Under the pieces are notes generated by a model. It saw only the letters and a program-made list of their open reading frames with translations. It did not search any database and had not been told where the DNA came from. A stretch of DNA of 64,000 nt from Gorsachius magnificus (Eukaryota > Chordata > Aves > Pelecaniformes > Ardeidae), in contig CM067081.1 in NCBI GenBank assembly GCA_034008185.1, positions 19,157,821 through 19,221,820 on the forward strand. Reading direction: 5' to 3'. Shown piece after piece: positions 14,032 through 25,874 of the stretch. Made by a program: the position numbers and the translations under genes. Each line of letters starts with the position of its first letter. Positions within the stretch are counted from its first letter, which is position 1.

Positions 14032-14110
14032 CATAGAATCACAGAATCATTTCGGTTGGAAAAGACCTTTAAGATCATCAAGTGCAACTGTTAACCTAAC
14101 ACTGCCAAGT
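14032..14110 (-). mobile_element. CR1 LINE 3'-end fragment
   Basis: Contains CATAGAATCACAGAATCATT followed by GGTTGGAAAAGACC, the inverted 3' end of avian CR1. Only the terminal segment remains and the inner boundary is approximate. Confidence 0.8.
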
Positions 14111-14395
14111 CTGCAGAAAAACTCACTGAGTCTTTGGGCTAACAAAATGTTCCACTTGCCCAGTCTGAAACCATTGGGTGAAAATCACTAAAGGGGATAC
14201 ACTATTATCTACCCAATGGTACTAGAGGCCTAGTGAACCCTGGATGGATCATCTGGATCAGGAACATCTTATGCCTCTCAGGAGAAGGGCACCATGGGCT
14301 GGGAGGCTGTCATAGCAAGGTAAGACGTGTCACCTGCCCAGTCGTATCTGGCAAGTGAGCAATTGGCTGGGTGGGAGAATCTGTTAACATATAGT

Positions 14396-15308
14396 CATAA
14401 TATATTCATCAATAACATAGACAGTGAGATAGAGTGAACCCTCAGCAAGTTTGCAGATGACACCAAGCTGAGTGGTGCAGTTGACACACCAGAAGGACGG
14501 GATGTCATCCAGAGAGACCTGGACAAGCTGGAGAGGTGGGCCTGTGTGAACCTCATGAGGTTCAACAAGGCCAAGTACAAGGTCATGCACCTGGGTCGGG
14601 GTAACCCCCAGTATCAATACAGGCTGGTGGAAGAAAGGATTGAGAGCAGCGGTACCGAGAGAGACTTCGGGGTACTGATGGATAAAAAGCTGGACATGAG
14701 CCAGCAATGCGCGCTGGCAGCCCAGAAGGCCAACCGCACCCTGGGCTGCATCAGGAGAAGCGTGGCCAGCAGGTCAAGGGAGGTGATTCTGCCCCTCTAC
14801 TCTGCTCTGGTGAGACCTCACCTGGAGTACTGCGTCCAGCTCTGGAGCCCTCAGCACAAGAAGGACAGGGAACTGTTGGAGCGAGTCCAGAGGAGGGCTA
14901 CTAAAATGATCCGAGGGCTGGAGCACCTCTCTTATGAGGACAGGCTGAGAGAGTTGGGCTTGTTCAGCCTGGAGAAGAGAAGGCTGCAGGGAGACCTGAT
15001 TGCAACCTTTCAGTACTTAAAGGGAGCCTATAGAAAAGATGGGGACTATCTTTTAACAGTGCCAGCTGTGACAGGACAAGGGGTCATGGTTTTAAACTGG
15101 ATATAAGGAAGAAATTCTTTACAATGAGGGTAGTGAAACACTGGAACAGATTGCCCAGAGAGGTAGTGGAGGCCCCATCCCTGGGAACATTCCAGGCCAG
15201 GTTGGATGGTGCTCTGAGCAACCTGATCTAGTTAGTGGTGTCCCTGCTCACTGCAGGGGGGTTGGACTAGATGACCTCTAGGGGTCCCTTCCATTCTGTG
15301 ATTCTAAC
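14396..15308 (+). mobile_element. 5'-truncated CR1 LINE with reverse-transcriptase C-terminal fragment
   Basis: A CR1 retroposon truncated at its 5' end. An open frame of about 186 codons at 14546-15106 encodes the CR1 ORF2 segment downstream of the RT active site, with recognisable strings [15 protein letters not shown] and [20 protein letters not shown]. The 3' end reads GGGTCCCTTCCATTCTGTGATTCT, the usual CR1 terminus. The RT catalytic box and endonuclease are absent, so this is an inactive copy. Identical TAACATATAG strings lie just outside both ends. Confidence 0.92.
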
Positions 15309-15634
15309 ATATAGCAAGTGCAACATTAGGCAACAGTCAGATTTGTTATTTGGATGTGAGCATGACTACAAACAAGGTGAGCAGGTCCTGAGCAGGACCT
15401 ATGGACCAGCTGTGTAGCTCTGATTTACACCATCTGGAAGGACCTGAGCTGGGCAGCACCAGCAATAATGATTCACTCTCTTCTTCAGGGAAAAATGGTG
15501 CCAGGAATGTAGATTGGGCTATCACTTAAGGTGAAACATGGAAAAATATTAACTGTGCTCTAAATCCCAATGAAAAAAGGAAAAAGTGCCCAAGTATAAT
15601 ATCTTAAGCATAGCTCGTGTGCCCTGAAAGTGAC

Positions 15635-16067
15635 TGTCCTGGTTTCGGCTGGGATAGAGTTAATTTTCTTCAGAGAAGCTAGCATAGTGCTGTGCTTTGG
15701 ATTCAGTGCTAGAAGAATGTTGATAACACGCTGATGTTTTTAGTTGTTGCCAAGTAGTGCTCAGACTGCTCAAGGACTTTTTGAGCTTCTCCTGCTCGGC
15801 CAGGTGCATAACAAGCTGGGAGTATAGCACAGCTAGGACCCAAACTGTCCAAAGAGCTATTCCATACCATATAACGTCATCTCGGGGGGGTTAGTCAGTC
15901 GGGTCGGTCGGGTCGGTCGGTCGTGGGCAGAGTGATCGCAGCTCGGGCAGAGTGATTGTGGCTCGGGGGGAGTGATCGCTGCTCGGGACGGGCTGGGCAT
16001 CGGTCAGCAGGTGGTGAGCAATTGCATTGTGCATCACTTGTTTTATATATTCTGTATATTTTCTTAC

Positions 16068-16101
<34 letters not shown>

Positions 16102-16258
16102 GTTATTCTTCTCTCTTACTAAACTGTCTCTATCTCAACCCACGGGTCTTACTTTTTTTTTCTTTTCTCTGATTCTCTCCCCCATCCCACTGAGGGAGGG
16201 GGGGGAGTGAGCGAGCGGCTGCGTGGTGCTTAGTTGCCAGCCGGGTTAAACCACGACA
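15635..16258 (+). mobile_element. Solo LTR, young subfamily
   Basis: TGTCCTGGTTTCGGCTGGGA to GGTTAAACCACGACA, flanked by a perfect 5-bp duplication, GTGAC, at 15630-15634 and 16259-16263. It carries a (TTA)n tract, a GGTC tetranucleotide run and three AGTGATCGC...CTCGGG units, as in the 46.9 kb provirus LTRs. Confidence 0.95.
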
Positions 16259-16263
16259 GTGAC

Positions 16264-19200
16264 CTGCTTTTGAAAGGGTATGGTGCTTTTTCATCAGAAA
16301 AAATCGTCACACAGAGATTACACCAAAAATGCCCTAAGGGAAGGAAAAGGCACATTGGTCAATGGTACATGCAGAGATAGAATAATTCAGATCATAAGAG
16401 AAGGGAAAAAGAGTTTCACTGTCCTCATGATCTATTCTTAATATGCCAAAAAGATTTAACAGAGACTTCAGTACCATGAAGGAGTTGAGAGCTTATTTCT
16501 CTTTCTTAAGAAAGAATAGTGATGAGATGCAGCCAGGGGAGCATGCCACACTAAGAAAATAACCTTTGCTAAAATACTTGGGAGGGCAGAACCACAGTTT
16601 GAGCTCTGCCCATTGAAAATAAGATTAAAGGTTATTGCTCATTATGACTACATGGTAAGACAACAGAAGAACTTGTGTTGATATTCACAGGGCTAAAAAA
16701 TAGTTTGCAGAATTGGAAGTTGAGACTTCTCTAAGTTTTATGGCAGTAAGGAAAAATCTACATGGCTATAGACCAAGTGTAGCCCTTGGGTCTCTGTACG
16801 TGCAAACAAATAGATTGCACCCAGAATTTGTCACGTTAATCCCTAAATTTGGCATATGAATTTTGCCGATTTCATTCTGAATGTTTCACAAAACTTTAGG
16901 TAGTGTTGTAAAGCACAATGTCAGTGAAGAACTAAGAGAGAAAATACTGACAATTAAATAAGCTTCAGAACAAGCTATGAAAATTGCATAGCACAGCCTG
17001 CACAAGATCTTTCAGAAACAGCACCTAAGTCTCTCCGTTTGAGCTTTTGTTCTGCTTGAGAGGTGCCCTAGTGCACATGGAGGTGTGCACCACTGCATTA
17101 CCTGCATGTGCTGTCAGCCTCTCAAAGGCCGGGCGCCACAAAACAGATACAAGGAGTTTATCTCCATCCTCTAACCTTACCCAAAGGAGGCAAGACGCTT
17201 TAGAATTAAAATGTGTCTGTGCCTACCACGTAACTCTCACACAACCTACTGGTACAGCTGTGCCACAGGGCAATTGCAAACGGGTCATTTCCTCCAGCAG
17301 ATGAAGCCCCTGGGATGATTCACAGAGCAAGCAACTGCAGTTGCTTTGCTTTGGCTTGCTTTCAGCATTTTGAATCAGAACCTGTCATTATTTAGCACGC
17401 ATCCATTTTGTGCAGCACTGTCTGATGGCCTGAGGCAGAATTTCTAATTTGTCCAAATAACATTCAGCATAAGCTCCATATGATAATTACGCTGCGGTCA
17501 TTAAAGCAAGAGATACCTATGACGTCTCAGATGTTTATTAAAGCCTCTTCATGGCACTTTAATAACAGTATTTTCATGGCAGGATGTCCTTTCATTTAAA
17601 ACAAATGTTTAACCTTGCAAAATGTTTTAGGGTGCTTTTTTTTTCCAGAGTCCTGAGAGTTGTTCCTAATGATTCTTTCTCTCTCTTGATGCTTTACTAA
17701 AATGATTGTGGAAGCAGCCCCATGATTAAAATAATCCCTAGATCAGGAGCCTCATACACCTCAGATGCAACAGGTCTCAGGCTCTTGAAATAAGAAGAGA
17801 TAAAATAAAGCATTCTATGATTTCATGATTCTATGAAAATGAACGGTTATCCTGCTGCATGTTTCATGTCTTGCACACCAGTTTCAAAAGCTCATTTTCA
17901 AGAGGCATCTGGGGATTTAGGACCAGGTCCTCAATGATATTTAGGTATGAAACTGACTGAAATCACCAACAGTGAAGGGGAAGGGAAGGAGGCTGAGCAG
18001 TTGGCTGTAGTGACTCCTCAACCTTCTCAAAGACTGGTGGGAGTAAGAGGGACCTGAGAATTGTGTTTTCTAGACCCAGCTCCTGACTGGTAAGGACAGG
18101 GAATATTTAAGATGTCTGCGGTGCATGGGGCAAGAGCCAGGCTATTCAAGAGAGCAGAGGATAAACTTTACAGAAAGTTCAAACAAAGTATTCTGTGTTA
18201 TTTCTGTCCTGTCAAACTCTCATATTTGCCTTCCGGAGGTCTGATGTTCACATGACAGGAACTGAACACAGATATGGGTTAATGCCTCTTCATTACTAAG
18301 TCAAAGCAGTTGCTCTTCATCAAGGCATAAAACATAGCCACAAGACCAACTTTAGCTCATGACCTGCATGCAAGTACTCTTTAGCATTCTAACATGGCAT
18401 GACAAACAAAGATCCTAATTGCAGTGGCAACCTAAGAGGAAGATTTAGAAACATGTCAAAACAGAAACATACTTTCTACACATACATTTTCACCTTTACA
18501 CATTCATTTTTTTCAAGCCTTTCCTGATCTATTTTTTCTTTCTGCACTACAGTATCCAAATCTTGCAGGTTAACCATGTCTCTACATACTCATACCAGCT
18601 TCAGCACTTTTTGATGTTACAGTAGTATTACTTTACAGCTTAAAGCTTGCACCTGATTGCTACCCAAAACCAATGCTCTTAAGTAAGCCCAAGCATTGTA
18701 ACTTTACAGAAGTGCCATGTCTTCAGGAGGAATATTTTTCTAACAAGCAAAATCACTTTAATCTTTTCTTGGTAAAAAACTCACCCAGTTTCTTCTACTT
18801 GTACCTCTGCAGAGCTGAAAACCTTTTAAGGGCTAACACTCACCAAGACCCCGTTTCAAGAAACTGTGCCGTTTCTGTCAGCTAATCTGTATCCATTGCC
18901 ACACAAATCATTCCCCATGGTATTGCTTTTGGTTGCAAGATAAAGTGGCAGCTCCTAACAGGATCAGGAGATAACATATCAAACCACATAATCTCTTTTA
19001 GCTCAAGGGGCTCAGACTTTTTGTAAGTACTTACTTTAGCCCATCATCAGGACTAAATAACTTTGCTACTTGAAAACCCCACCAGAGAGCTCTTCCTACC
19101 TGACCCTTCCCCCCCCTGCGCCCCCCTCAAAGGATCACTCAGGCAAGAATGATTTCAGTAAATAAAAATGACATAAAAATTACACGTATGGGCTACCATA

Positions 19201-21200
19201 CGTGCTACTTGGAATACTGATACAGATTTTAACACGATAACTTGGAATATTTCCCTGTTCTTGAAATTTGGTACAGTGATGAAATAATATTAATGTGATA
19301 AGGCAAAAGTCAATTTAAAGTTAGCAGAGACAATACTCTCCTAGACACTGTGGTTTATGTTACGGAACCAGGCTTTATCTTTGCTTTTTTCTAAGGAAAC
19401 AGGCAAAACATATCCAGTAGTATCAGCTGCTCTGTTTGAAGAAAACCTTGATGCAAAGAGCTTATATAAAATGATGTATTGTAATGCTTATTTCTGTGGT
19501 TCTCAGCAGGATTTAGGGCTTCAAACACTGAAAACTCTACATGGGATTTTTACTTTTCCAGTGTCTTCTTTTGATGAGCTGGTTGGTTGGCTTCTTTAAA
19601 AAAGCAAAACAAAACAAAAAACCAAAAAAAACCCCAAAAAAAAACCCAAAGAAAAGAATGAGACTTAAAATATAAGCTTTAGAAAAACGTAAACCCCAAA
19701 ATGTAAACCAAGCACGAGCTTCAATAGAGTAACACAGACACATGTTCAAAGAGAACATTATAGCACTCTGATTTTGCTTCAAGCTCGTGTTCTTCCTTTC
19801 TCACCCTTGCAGCTGTATAAAGTAACAAATATGGAAAAAAAGTCAATACTGGCAGTTTTTCAACTCTGTTTCTTATAAGCTGTTTTCAGTGACAGACTGG
19901 AAGCTCCTGTGTGCTTTTCCTAAAGAACCTAGGAATGCTTTTTCCTGAGTTTGGCTGGCAGGTACAACAGATCCCATTCAGGCAGAAGGTATTAGAAGTG
20001 GTGGTTGTTCTGCCAGAGGGCACCTGTGAGTCCTGGGACCAGGAGTGGGTCTCAGCAGCCAGCTCTGCACGTGCCTTTCACCATCTGCAGGCACCAGACA
20101 CCCCACACGTGGGTATAAAGCTCAGAAGTACAGAGGACCCCCTCCAGGCTGGGGGCGAAACCTGAGGAGCACAGCATGGAGACCAACCATCTTGCCCAAG
20201 CTGTCGGTGCTCTGGGGTGAAGCATGAGCCGAGCTGGGGGCTGTGGCAGTTTGCCTGTTCAGCAGGACTGGATAAGGCTGCCATGGGGAAGATGCTGGCC
20301 AGCAACTGTTCGACAGCTCAACATCTCTGTTATCATGTGAGGGGGAGCACGTGTTGGACAGTCAGCGCTTGCCCATGGGCTGCAGTCCTCTTGGCCCTGT
20401 TTGCACATCTCTCCTTGGTTCATTGATATGTCAGCCTCCCCCTAGTCATCTGAGACAACAGTCTTATTGCTGTGCTGAGCTTTCATCCCACTGCTTATCC
20501 TCTTGCTCCAAACATGCTTTCTATGGGTAGGGTGCTTCTCCTAGACAGATGAAGTCCAGCTGCCATTACGCTCTGCTGAATTTACAAATACCTCATATTT
20601 AATTTGCCTGCTGTTCTTTCTCAGGTATTGACATAGTTTCTTTTATTTCTTTCTGAGTCACAGAAGAGGGAATGAAGTACTGCAATGACTGGGGTAAAGA
20701 CTGTGGGTAGCAAGGCAAGGTCTGGACAAACATTGTATCTTCTGTCTTTTTAGCAGGCGGCAAAGTTGAATTTTCCAAATCCACAGAGTTGTAGCTTTGT
20801 ATGACTTAACACAGTGTTATGAAGATCTAATTTCAATAGACACCTGGGTCCCCTGTGGAGCATCCCAGGCACCGTGTTGCCCACGGTGGGTGAGGATGAG
20901 CTGGGTCACCTGCTGAGCCTGTCCAGGGTTGTCAGTCAGGACCTCAAGGGATGTGCAGGGAAGGCCCCAGATCAGGGCTCTCCACAGCAGCCTGAGGCTC
21001 ACCCCTGAGCAGCTCCAGGGCCTACTGCCCTCCTGATGGCAGCCTTGCTGGTAGCCTTGGGCATGTTCTTCAGCTGGCACTGCTCCACCATGCTGGGCAG
21101 TGAGACATTGAGCTCTGGCTTTTGGACCCATGCGCAAGGACGGAAGGTGGTGGCTGGAATAAAGAGTATCCATTGGGCCAGGGAGTGGCTGAGGGACACT
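16264..21200. other. Intergenic region upstream of the RNF213-like promoter
   Basis: No gene recognised. Near 17808-17837 there is an ATTCTATG-type string that may be a CR1 tail. Several A-rich tracts occur near 19610-19650. Base composition becomes GC-richer after about 20.8 kb. Confidence 0.5.
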
Positions 21201-21209
21201 GGGTCATGT

Positions 21210-21600
21210 GGGGATCTGTGGGACTAAGACACATCAAGGATATCTGGAGACTTGTGTAAAAGGACCACATGGGACATATGGCAGGGACTTCATGATCCTG
21301 GGGACACCCAGAGCTGGAGGGGGCTAACGGGGAGAAAGTCCTGAGGTCCCTGGTATTTGTAGGGCTGAGACACCCCGAGGATCTCTGGGGCACAGAGGGA
21401 ATGTATGTGGGGTGGGGGAATATCTGCAGGGTAAGGATCCCTGGCACCATGAGAAGATCTGTGGGGCAGAGCCACCAGTGGGATCACTGGGGAGCCCAAG
21501 GGACTGTGGGAGCGGGGTGGGATCCATGGGGCCGATGCACCCCAGGGTCCCAGGGGCAGGGGGAGGCACGTGGGTCTGAGGTACCCCCACAAGACACCTG
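21210..21600 (+). repeat. Degenerate GC-rich minisatellite-like tract
   Basis: Loose repeats of a unit of about 50-70 bases built around GATCTGTGGGGCAGAG / GATCTCTGGGGCACAG / GATCCATGGGGCCGATG. Units are too diverged for exact boundaries. Long open frames on both strands here follow from repetitive GC-rich composition, not from a gene. Confidence 0.5.
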
Positions 21601-21700
21601 TGCCAGGGAAGCCCAGGGCTGCCCCACACCATGGCAGGGTGCCGCACACTCCGGAGGGGGCCCTCACACTCCTGCAGGCCCTGGCCTTTGTTCTTGCTGT

Positions 21701-21817
21701 GGAATTTCCTCCTCCACCCTGTGAAGGGAAACAAGCAGCGTTCCACCACCGCCTCTTGACCATTTCTTTCACTTTCCACTGACTTCTGAGAAATCAGGTC
21801 CAGGCAGCTCTATAAGA
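21701..21817 (+). promoter_or_regulatory. Interferon/inflammation-type promoter of the RNF213-like gene
   Basis: Four consensus elements lie in 117 bases: a kappaB site GGAATTTCCT (21701-21710); an ISRE TTTCTTTCACTTTCC (21763-21777), whose complement contains the perfect GAAAGTGAAA core; a GAS element TTCTGAGAA (21784-21792, TTCN3GAA); and a TATA box TATAAG (21811-21816). A likely non-coding exon follows with a GT donor at 21874, and a coding exon with a strong Kozak ATG lies about 1.1 kb downstream. RNF213 is known to be induced by interferon and inflammatory signals. That these sites drive this gene is inferred from position. Confidence 0.68.
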
Positions 21818-21839
21818 GGCAGTGACAGTCCAGCCCACT

Positions 21840-21873
21840 TGGGGAGATGAACCTGAGGCATCCACAGCACAAG
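21840..21873 (+). other. RNF213: Predicted non-coding exon 1 of the RNF213-like gene
   Basis: The start is inferred from the TATA box about 28 bases upstream. The end is a GTAGGGG donor after CAGCACAAG. An ATG at 21847 is in frame through the exon 1-exon 2 junction and would run past the main ATG, so it would be an overlapping upstream frame if the exon is real. No transcript evidence is available. Confidence 0.4.
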
Positions 21874-22956
21874 GTAGGGGCTGGGGCAGGGTCCTTCCCA
21901 GGGGTTTTGCTCAGGCCTTTGCAGACTTTAAACCCAAGGGAAGCGGGAGGCTTTGAGGGGATGTTTTTGTGGGTGCTTTCCCCCCACAGAGTCTCTAGGG
22001 AGCTCCACGTTTCTCCCGGGGCTTCACCCCTCTCTCCCACTTGCCTTGGCCCCCAGGGCTTGCCACGCAGAGCCTCAGCCGCCCCTGAGCTAGCACCTCC
22101 ACTCTCTGGTCTGCAGGCACCCAGCAGGGCTGAGGGAGCCTCCCACCTGGGTGAGGGCAAGGGGAGACCTTGTCCCTGCCCGGGTTTCCCCTGTCCCAAT
22201 TCATGACCAGGCCAGAACAGGGTACCTGGTCTCCCCCTGCACCTGAAGCAGAGGTGGGAGGGTTTGCAGGGCTATTCGAAATGTGCTGCTCTCACCCCTT
22301 CCTGCATTGCAGGAAAAATACTTGGCAGGAAAGCGGAAAAATTCATTGTCTTTTGAATTGTCTTCTAGTTTTGCTGTTTTGGAGGAAAAAACATAACTGC
22401 AAGCATGGAAAAGGGATTGAGCAGGTTTTAAATTTTTAGAGACCAAGTCGCAGAGAGAGAGAGAGAGAAGCCATGCACAATATGGCTGAGGGCAGTATCA
22501 GGGAGGAGGAAAGGGGAGAAGACCAGAAAAACAGTGAAGCAATGCACAGAGAGACACTCCAGGACTGAAACTTCAGCACTTTTTCCTTTGCCTTCACAAA
22601 GCAGAACTGGACTCATCTGAACTGCATTCATCTGGCAAGTCCCAGTCCATAGAATTTCCTCAAAATGTGCCCATGAAGTTGCATTTCCAGGAGAGGGTGT
22701 AAAAAACACCTGATTTTCCCATGCTCCTGAGCATTCTCAGAGGTGCTGGCAAACCCTAAATGGCTTGAAGAGGGGTTTGAAACCAGTGGGGTTGTAACCA
22801 CTGAATGAGGTTCTCCTCCTTATTGCATGGGGCAGGGGGGAAGTAAAATGACCGGACCTGGGCTTCTCAGGCTTATTTTTGTTATCTTTTAACCTTTCCT
22901 TTAGACCTTTAGCTTTGAAGCTGGAAGTCTCGTTGTTGAAGTTTTCTCCTTGGCAG

Positions 22957-23082
22957 CTGAGGGTTGAGCTACCACAATGGAGAGTGCAGAGAGCAACAGC
23001 AAGGGTGAAAGCAGAGAGAAACCTCATCCTGTGCCTGCATCTGTTGAGGAAGGCAGCACCAAACTGCTACATGAGAAAAGAG
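22957..23082 (+). CDS. RNF213: RNF213-like exon 2 with predicted start codon
   Basis: The acceptor is TTTTCTCCTTGGCAG and the donor AG|GTAAGA. The ATG at 22977 has A at -3 and G at +4 and opens a polar, disordered 35-residue segment beginning MESAESNSKGES, like the low-complexity RNF213 N-terminus. It ends in phase 1, but the next recognised exon needs phase 2, so at least one intervening exon is unseen or lost. Confidence 0.5.
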
Positions 23083-23359
23083 GTAAGAGGAAACATCACG
23101 GGGCAAGGCAACATAAAGAGCCACCCACCCACTCCCAGTGTCTCTAATGTAGCAACTTCCTCCTTTAGACAGTGAGGAGTAAACTTAACTTTAAAAGGTA
23201 ATTGCTTAGTGAAGACTTGCAGCTCCTGTAATGGAGGGTGAACTTTACCTTGTGTTTAAAATACCTGAATGTAATTTATAAGGAAATGTATATAAATGTA
23301 TATAAAGCTGATCTGCCATTAGTGATACCAGAAAAAAAAAAGGCTGCTTCACCTGGCGG

Positions 23360-23398
23360 AAAAAAAAAAAAAAAAAAAAAAAAAGAAAAAAGAAAAAG
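23360..23398 (+). repeat. A-rich simple repeat
   Basis: A poly-A run followed by GAAAAAAG units inside an intron. Confidence 0.9.
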
Positions 23399-23859
23399 AT
23401 GGCAAACTCTGTCCAGTCTCCCTAGGCCCAAAGAAAAGCTGTCTGCAAGAAGCAGCATGTCACACTTGCGTGACAGCCAGTCTCTTACCTCTTATGCCAG
23501 GGATTTAATGAGGGAGTCTGCAGATCTAGAAGCAGAAGATGCAACGACTTGTACTAAAGGTCCCGTAATAAACTTTGTCCCCCAGTGGGGAGACAGACCA
23601 TGCCTTTACGTTTGTATGCTAGTCCCAAACAATGGGGTTGTTCACCTTGTTGTCCAGTTATTTTTATTTGTCTCCTGTTTGATAAACCTTCAAGCTCAGG
23701 TCAGATTACCAAGTTTTTGTCTGCCTTTATAAAGGCCAGAGGCATTTTGTTGCACTGTGCATTTTGAATGTGAATGTTGGTTGCTCATTCTTACTGCATG
23801 AACTGATCTCTACAGTCAAAGACTGAACCTGATGGAAGCTCTTTTATGGTATAGAAACT

Positions 23860-23917
23860 AGAATCATAGAATCACCTCGGTTGGAAAAGACCTTTAAGAT
23901 CATCGAGTCCAACTAAT
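23860..23917 (-). mobile_element. CR1 3'-end fragment next to a splice acceptor
   Basis: Reads GAATCATAGAATCACC then GGTTGGAAAAGACC, an inverted CR1 3' end. It stops about 26 bases before the acceptor at 23943, so it lies in or next to the branch-point region. Confidence 0.8.
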
Positions 23918-23943
23918 TCATCTTCTTTTTCATTCTATTCTAG

Positions 23944-24158
23944 AAAACAATGCATCATGGGCTACGCAACTATCCCCATTTCTGACCTACAGAGAGGACC
24001 AATTTTTTATAAATATGCTATCCTTTACAACATACACCCAGCTGACTGTGAAATGAGATTATGTGATTTAGAGAATATTTATGGAATGGACTCCAAGAAT
24101 AGAGAGAGTCAATTACATCGAGTCATAAACATTCCCAAGGAAGAGATCAAAGCTGATG
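23944..24158 (+). CDS. RNF213: RNF213-like exon, N-arm beta domain
   Basis: Contains GYATIPISDLQRGPIFYKYA, resembling the part of the human N-terminal arm that reads PYKYVIYNG. The acceptor is TTCTATTCTAG and the donor ATG|GTAAGTGG; it ends in phase 1. The preceding half of this beta domain was not found. Confidence 0.72.
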
Positions 24159-24965
24159 GTAAGTGGTGTACTTTCTTCAAAGGCAGGAGCTGGGTGAAGT
24201 ACGGCCACCAAATCCTTGCATACACCAGACGAATATACACTCTCTTGTTTTGCTTTGCAGTAGAGCAGCACCTGCTTCCTACAACAGACGCATTGTTATT
24301 GTGGGGATTTTTGATACATAGGCTTATGGGCTATTTATTTAACACAAAAAAAATCATTATATAACACAAACACAAGCTATTCTGGAAGGAGTGTTTAAGT
24401 TATTTTGCTTTTTCCCAGAGTAAACTCAGACTTCTCATTGTTGGGCAAGGTAGAGTGTGTAATGAAGCCTTGAATCACCTCTGCATCTACCATCAGGCCT
24501 TCTGTTGCCATTCCAGAAGGGTGCAGGCAAGCTGGGGGTCCAGTGTCAGATCTACTACCATCCTGCATAGATGTTTTGATTATGCCAGGATGACTCAAAA
24601 AGTAGTAGACACCTATTGTTGGGATAATTGAATCAGCCATGGGCTATGCACACCAGGCACATCTAAAGTGCAGGTGAGATATCTAGGGCTGAATTTAAGT
24701 ATGCACAGTGAGTTTTGTGCATTAGTGGCTCAGTTATGGCTCATCTGGGCTTGGCATTCATATAAAGCAATTGGTATCATTAGCTCCAGTATAAGACTCA
24801 TCCTTTAGAGGTTCGCAGGTTCATTCACAAACCCTGATACCTCCCCAGGAACATAGACCATTTTTGAAAACATAAAATGCTATTTTCATGGAAAAAAGAA
24901 GAATTACTTCAAATACTTGCCTCCCTTCAAATTCTGGTCTTCAACAACAATGCCCCAAAAGTCAG

Positions 24966-25180
24966 TCAACTCTGGTATCATAGGATACCTTGCATATGAA
25001 TTTCTCCGGACCATCAGGCTCCAGAAGGGCTTTAAGGATATGGAGAGGAATCTGAAGAACTACACAGAAAGCTTCAAAATCTATCTTTGGGATGCTGCAA
25101 AAGATGAACCCTGTTCTCCAACTAATCTTGCTGAGCAAGTGCTAAGTATACACCAAGCCAAAGTAGCAAGCAGCTCCCAG
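24966..25180 (+). CDS. RNF213: RNF213-like exon, N-arm helical region
   Basis: Open to a CAG|GTAGAC donor. It contains NLKNYTESFKIYLWDAAKD, similar to the human segment around VKRYLWQHLKKH. Start at 24966 fits phase 1; 24984 fits equally. It ends in phase 0, which matches the next exon 3.4 kb away across several LTRs. Confidence 0.68.
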
Positions 25181-25298
25181 GTAGACTTCTGAAGAGAAAT
25201 TTCTGCAGCTACCTCTAATTCCACATAGGGTTCTGATCCACAGTCAGAGAACATCAAAAGGCTGGGCCTTATTTTCATTGCTTTTTCCAGTTCCTGGT

Positions 25299-25874
25299 TG
25301 TTGTGGTTTAACCCCAGCCAATGACTAAGCACCATGCAACTGTTTGCTCACTCCCCCTGGGTAGAATGGGGGAGAGAATCAGAAGAGTAAAAGTGAGAAA
25401 ACTCATGGGTTGAGATAAAGACAGTTTAATAGGTAAAGCAAAAGCTATGCATGAAAGCAAAGCAAAACAAGGAATTCACTCACTACTTCCCATGGGCAGC
25501 TGGGTGTTCAGCCATCTCCAGGAAAGCAGGGTTCCATCACATGTAATGGTTATTTGGGAAGACAAACACCATCACTGCAAACTTCCTCCCCTTCCTTCTT
25601 CTTCCCCCAGCTTATATACTGAGCATGATGTCATATGATCTGGAATAGTCCTTCGGCCAGTTGGGGTCAGCTGTCCTGGCTGTGCCCCCTCCCAGCTTCT
25701 TGTGCACCAGGCAGAGCAGGGGAAGCTGACAAGTACTTGACTGGTGTAAGCACTGCTCAGCAACAACTGAAACATCAGGGTGTTATTGACATTCTTCTCA
25801 TACTAAATCCAAAACACAGCACTATGCCAGCTACTGGGAAGAAAATTAACTCTATCCCAGCTGAAAACAGGACA
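25299..25874 (-). mobile_element. Solo LTR (antisense, intronic)
   Basis: TGTTGTGGTTTAACCCC through to CTGAAAACAGGACA on the plus strand, the inverse of the family LTR. Flanks CTGGT and CTGGG match at four of five bases, consistent with a mutated target duplication. Divergence marks an older copy. Confidence 0.88.

Noticed and set aside
21290..22206. Overlapping frames of 100-160 codons on both strands
   Set aside because: GC-rich, repeat-like composition explains them; no conserved motif, and the region contains the likely promoter.
23430..23560. Ser/Glu-rich open stretch after TCCCTAG as a possible missing N-terminal exon
   Set aside because: It needs phase 2 entry whereas exon 2 ends in phase 1, and its donor (GTCCCG) is poor.
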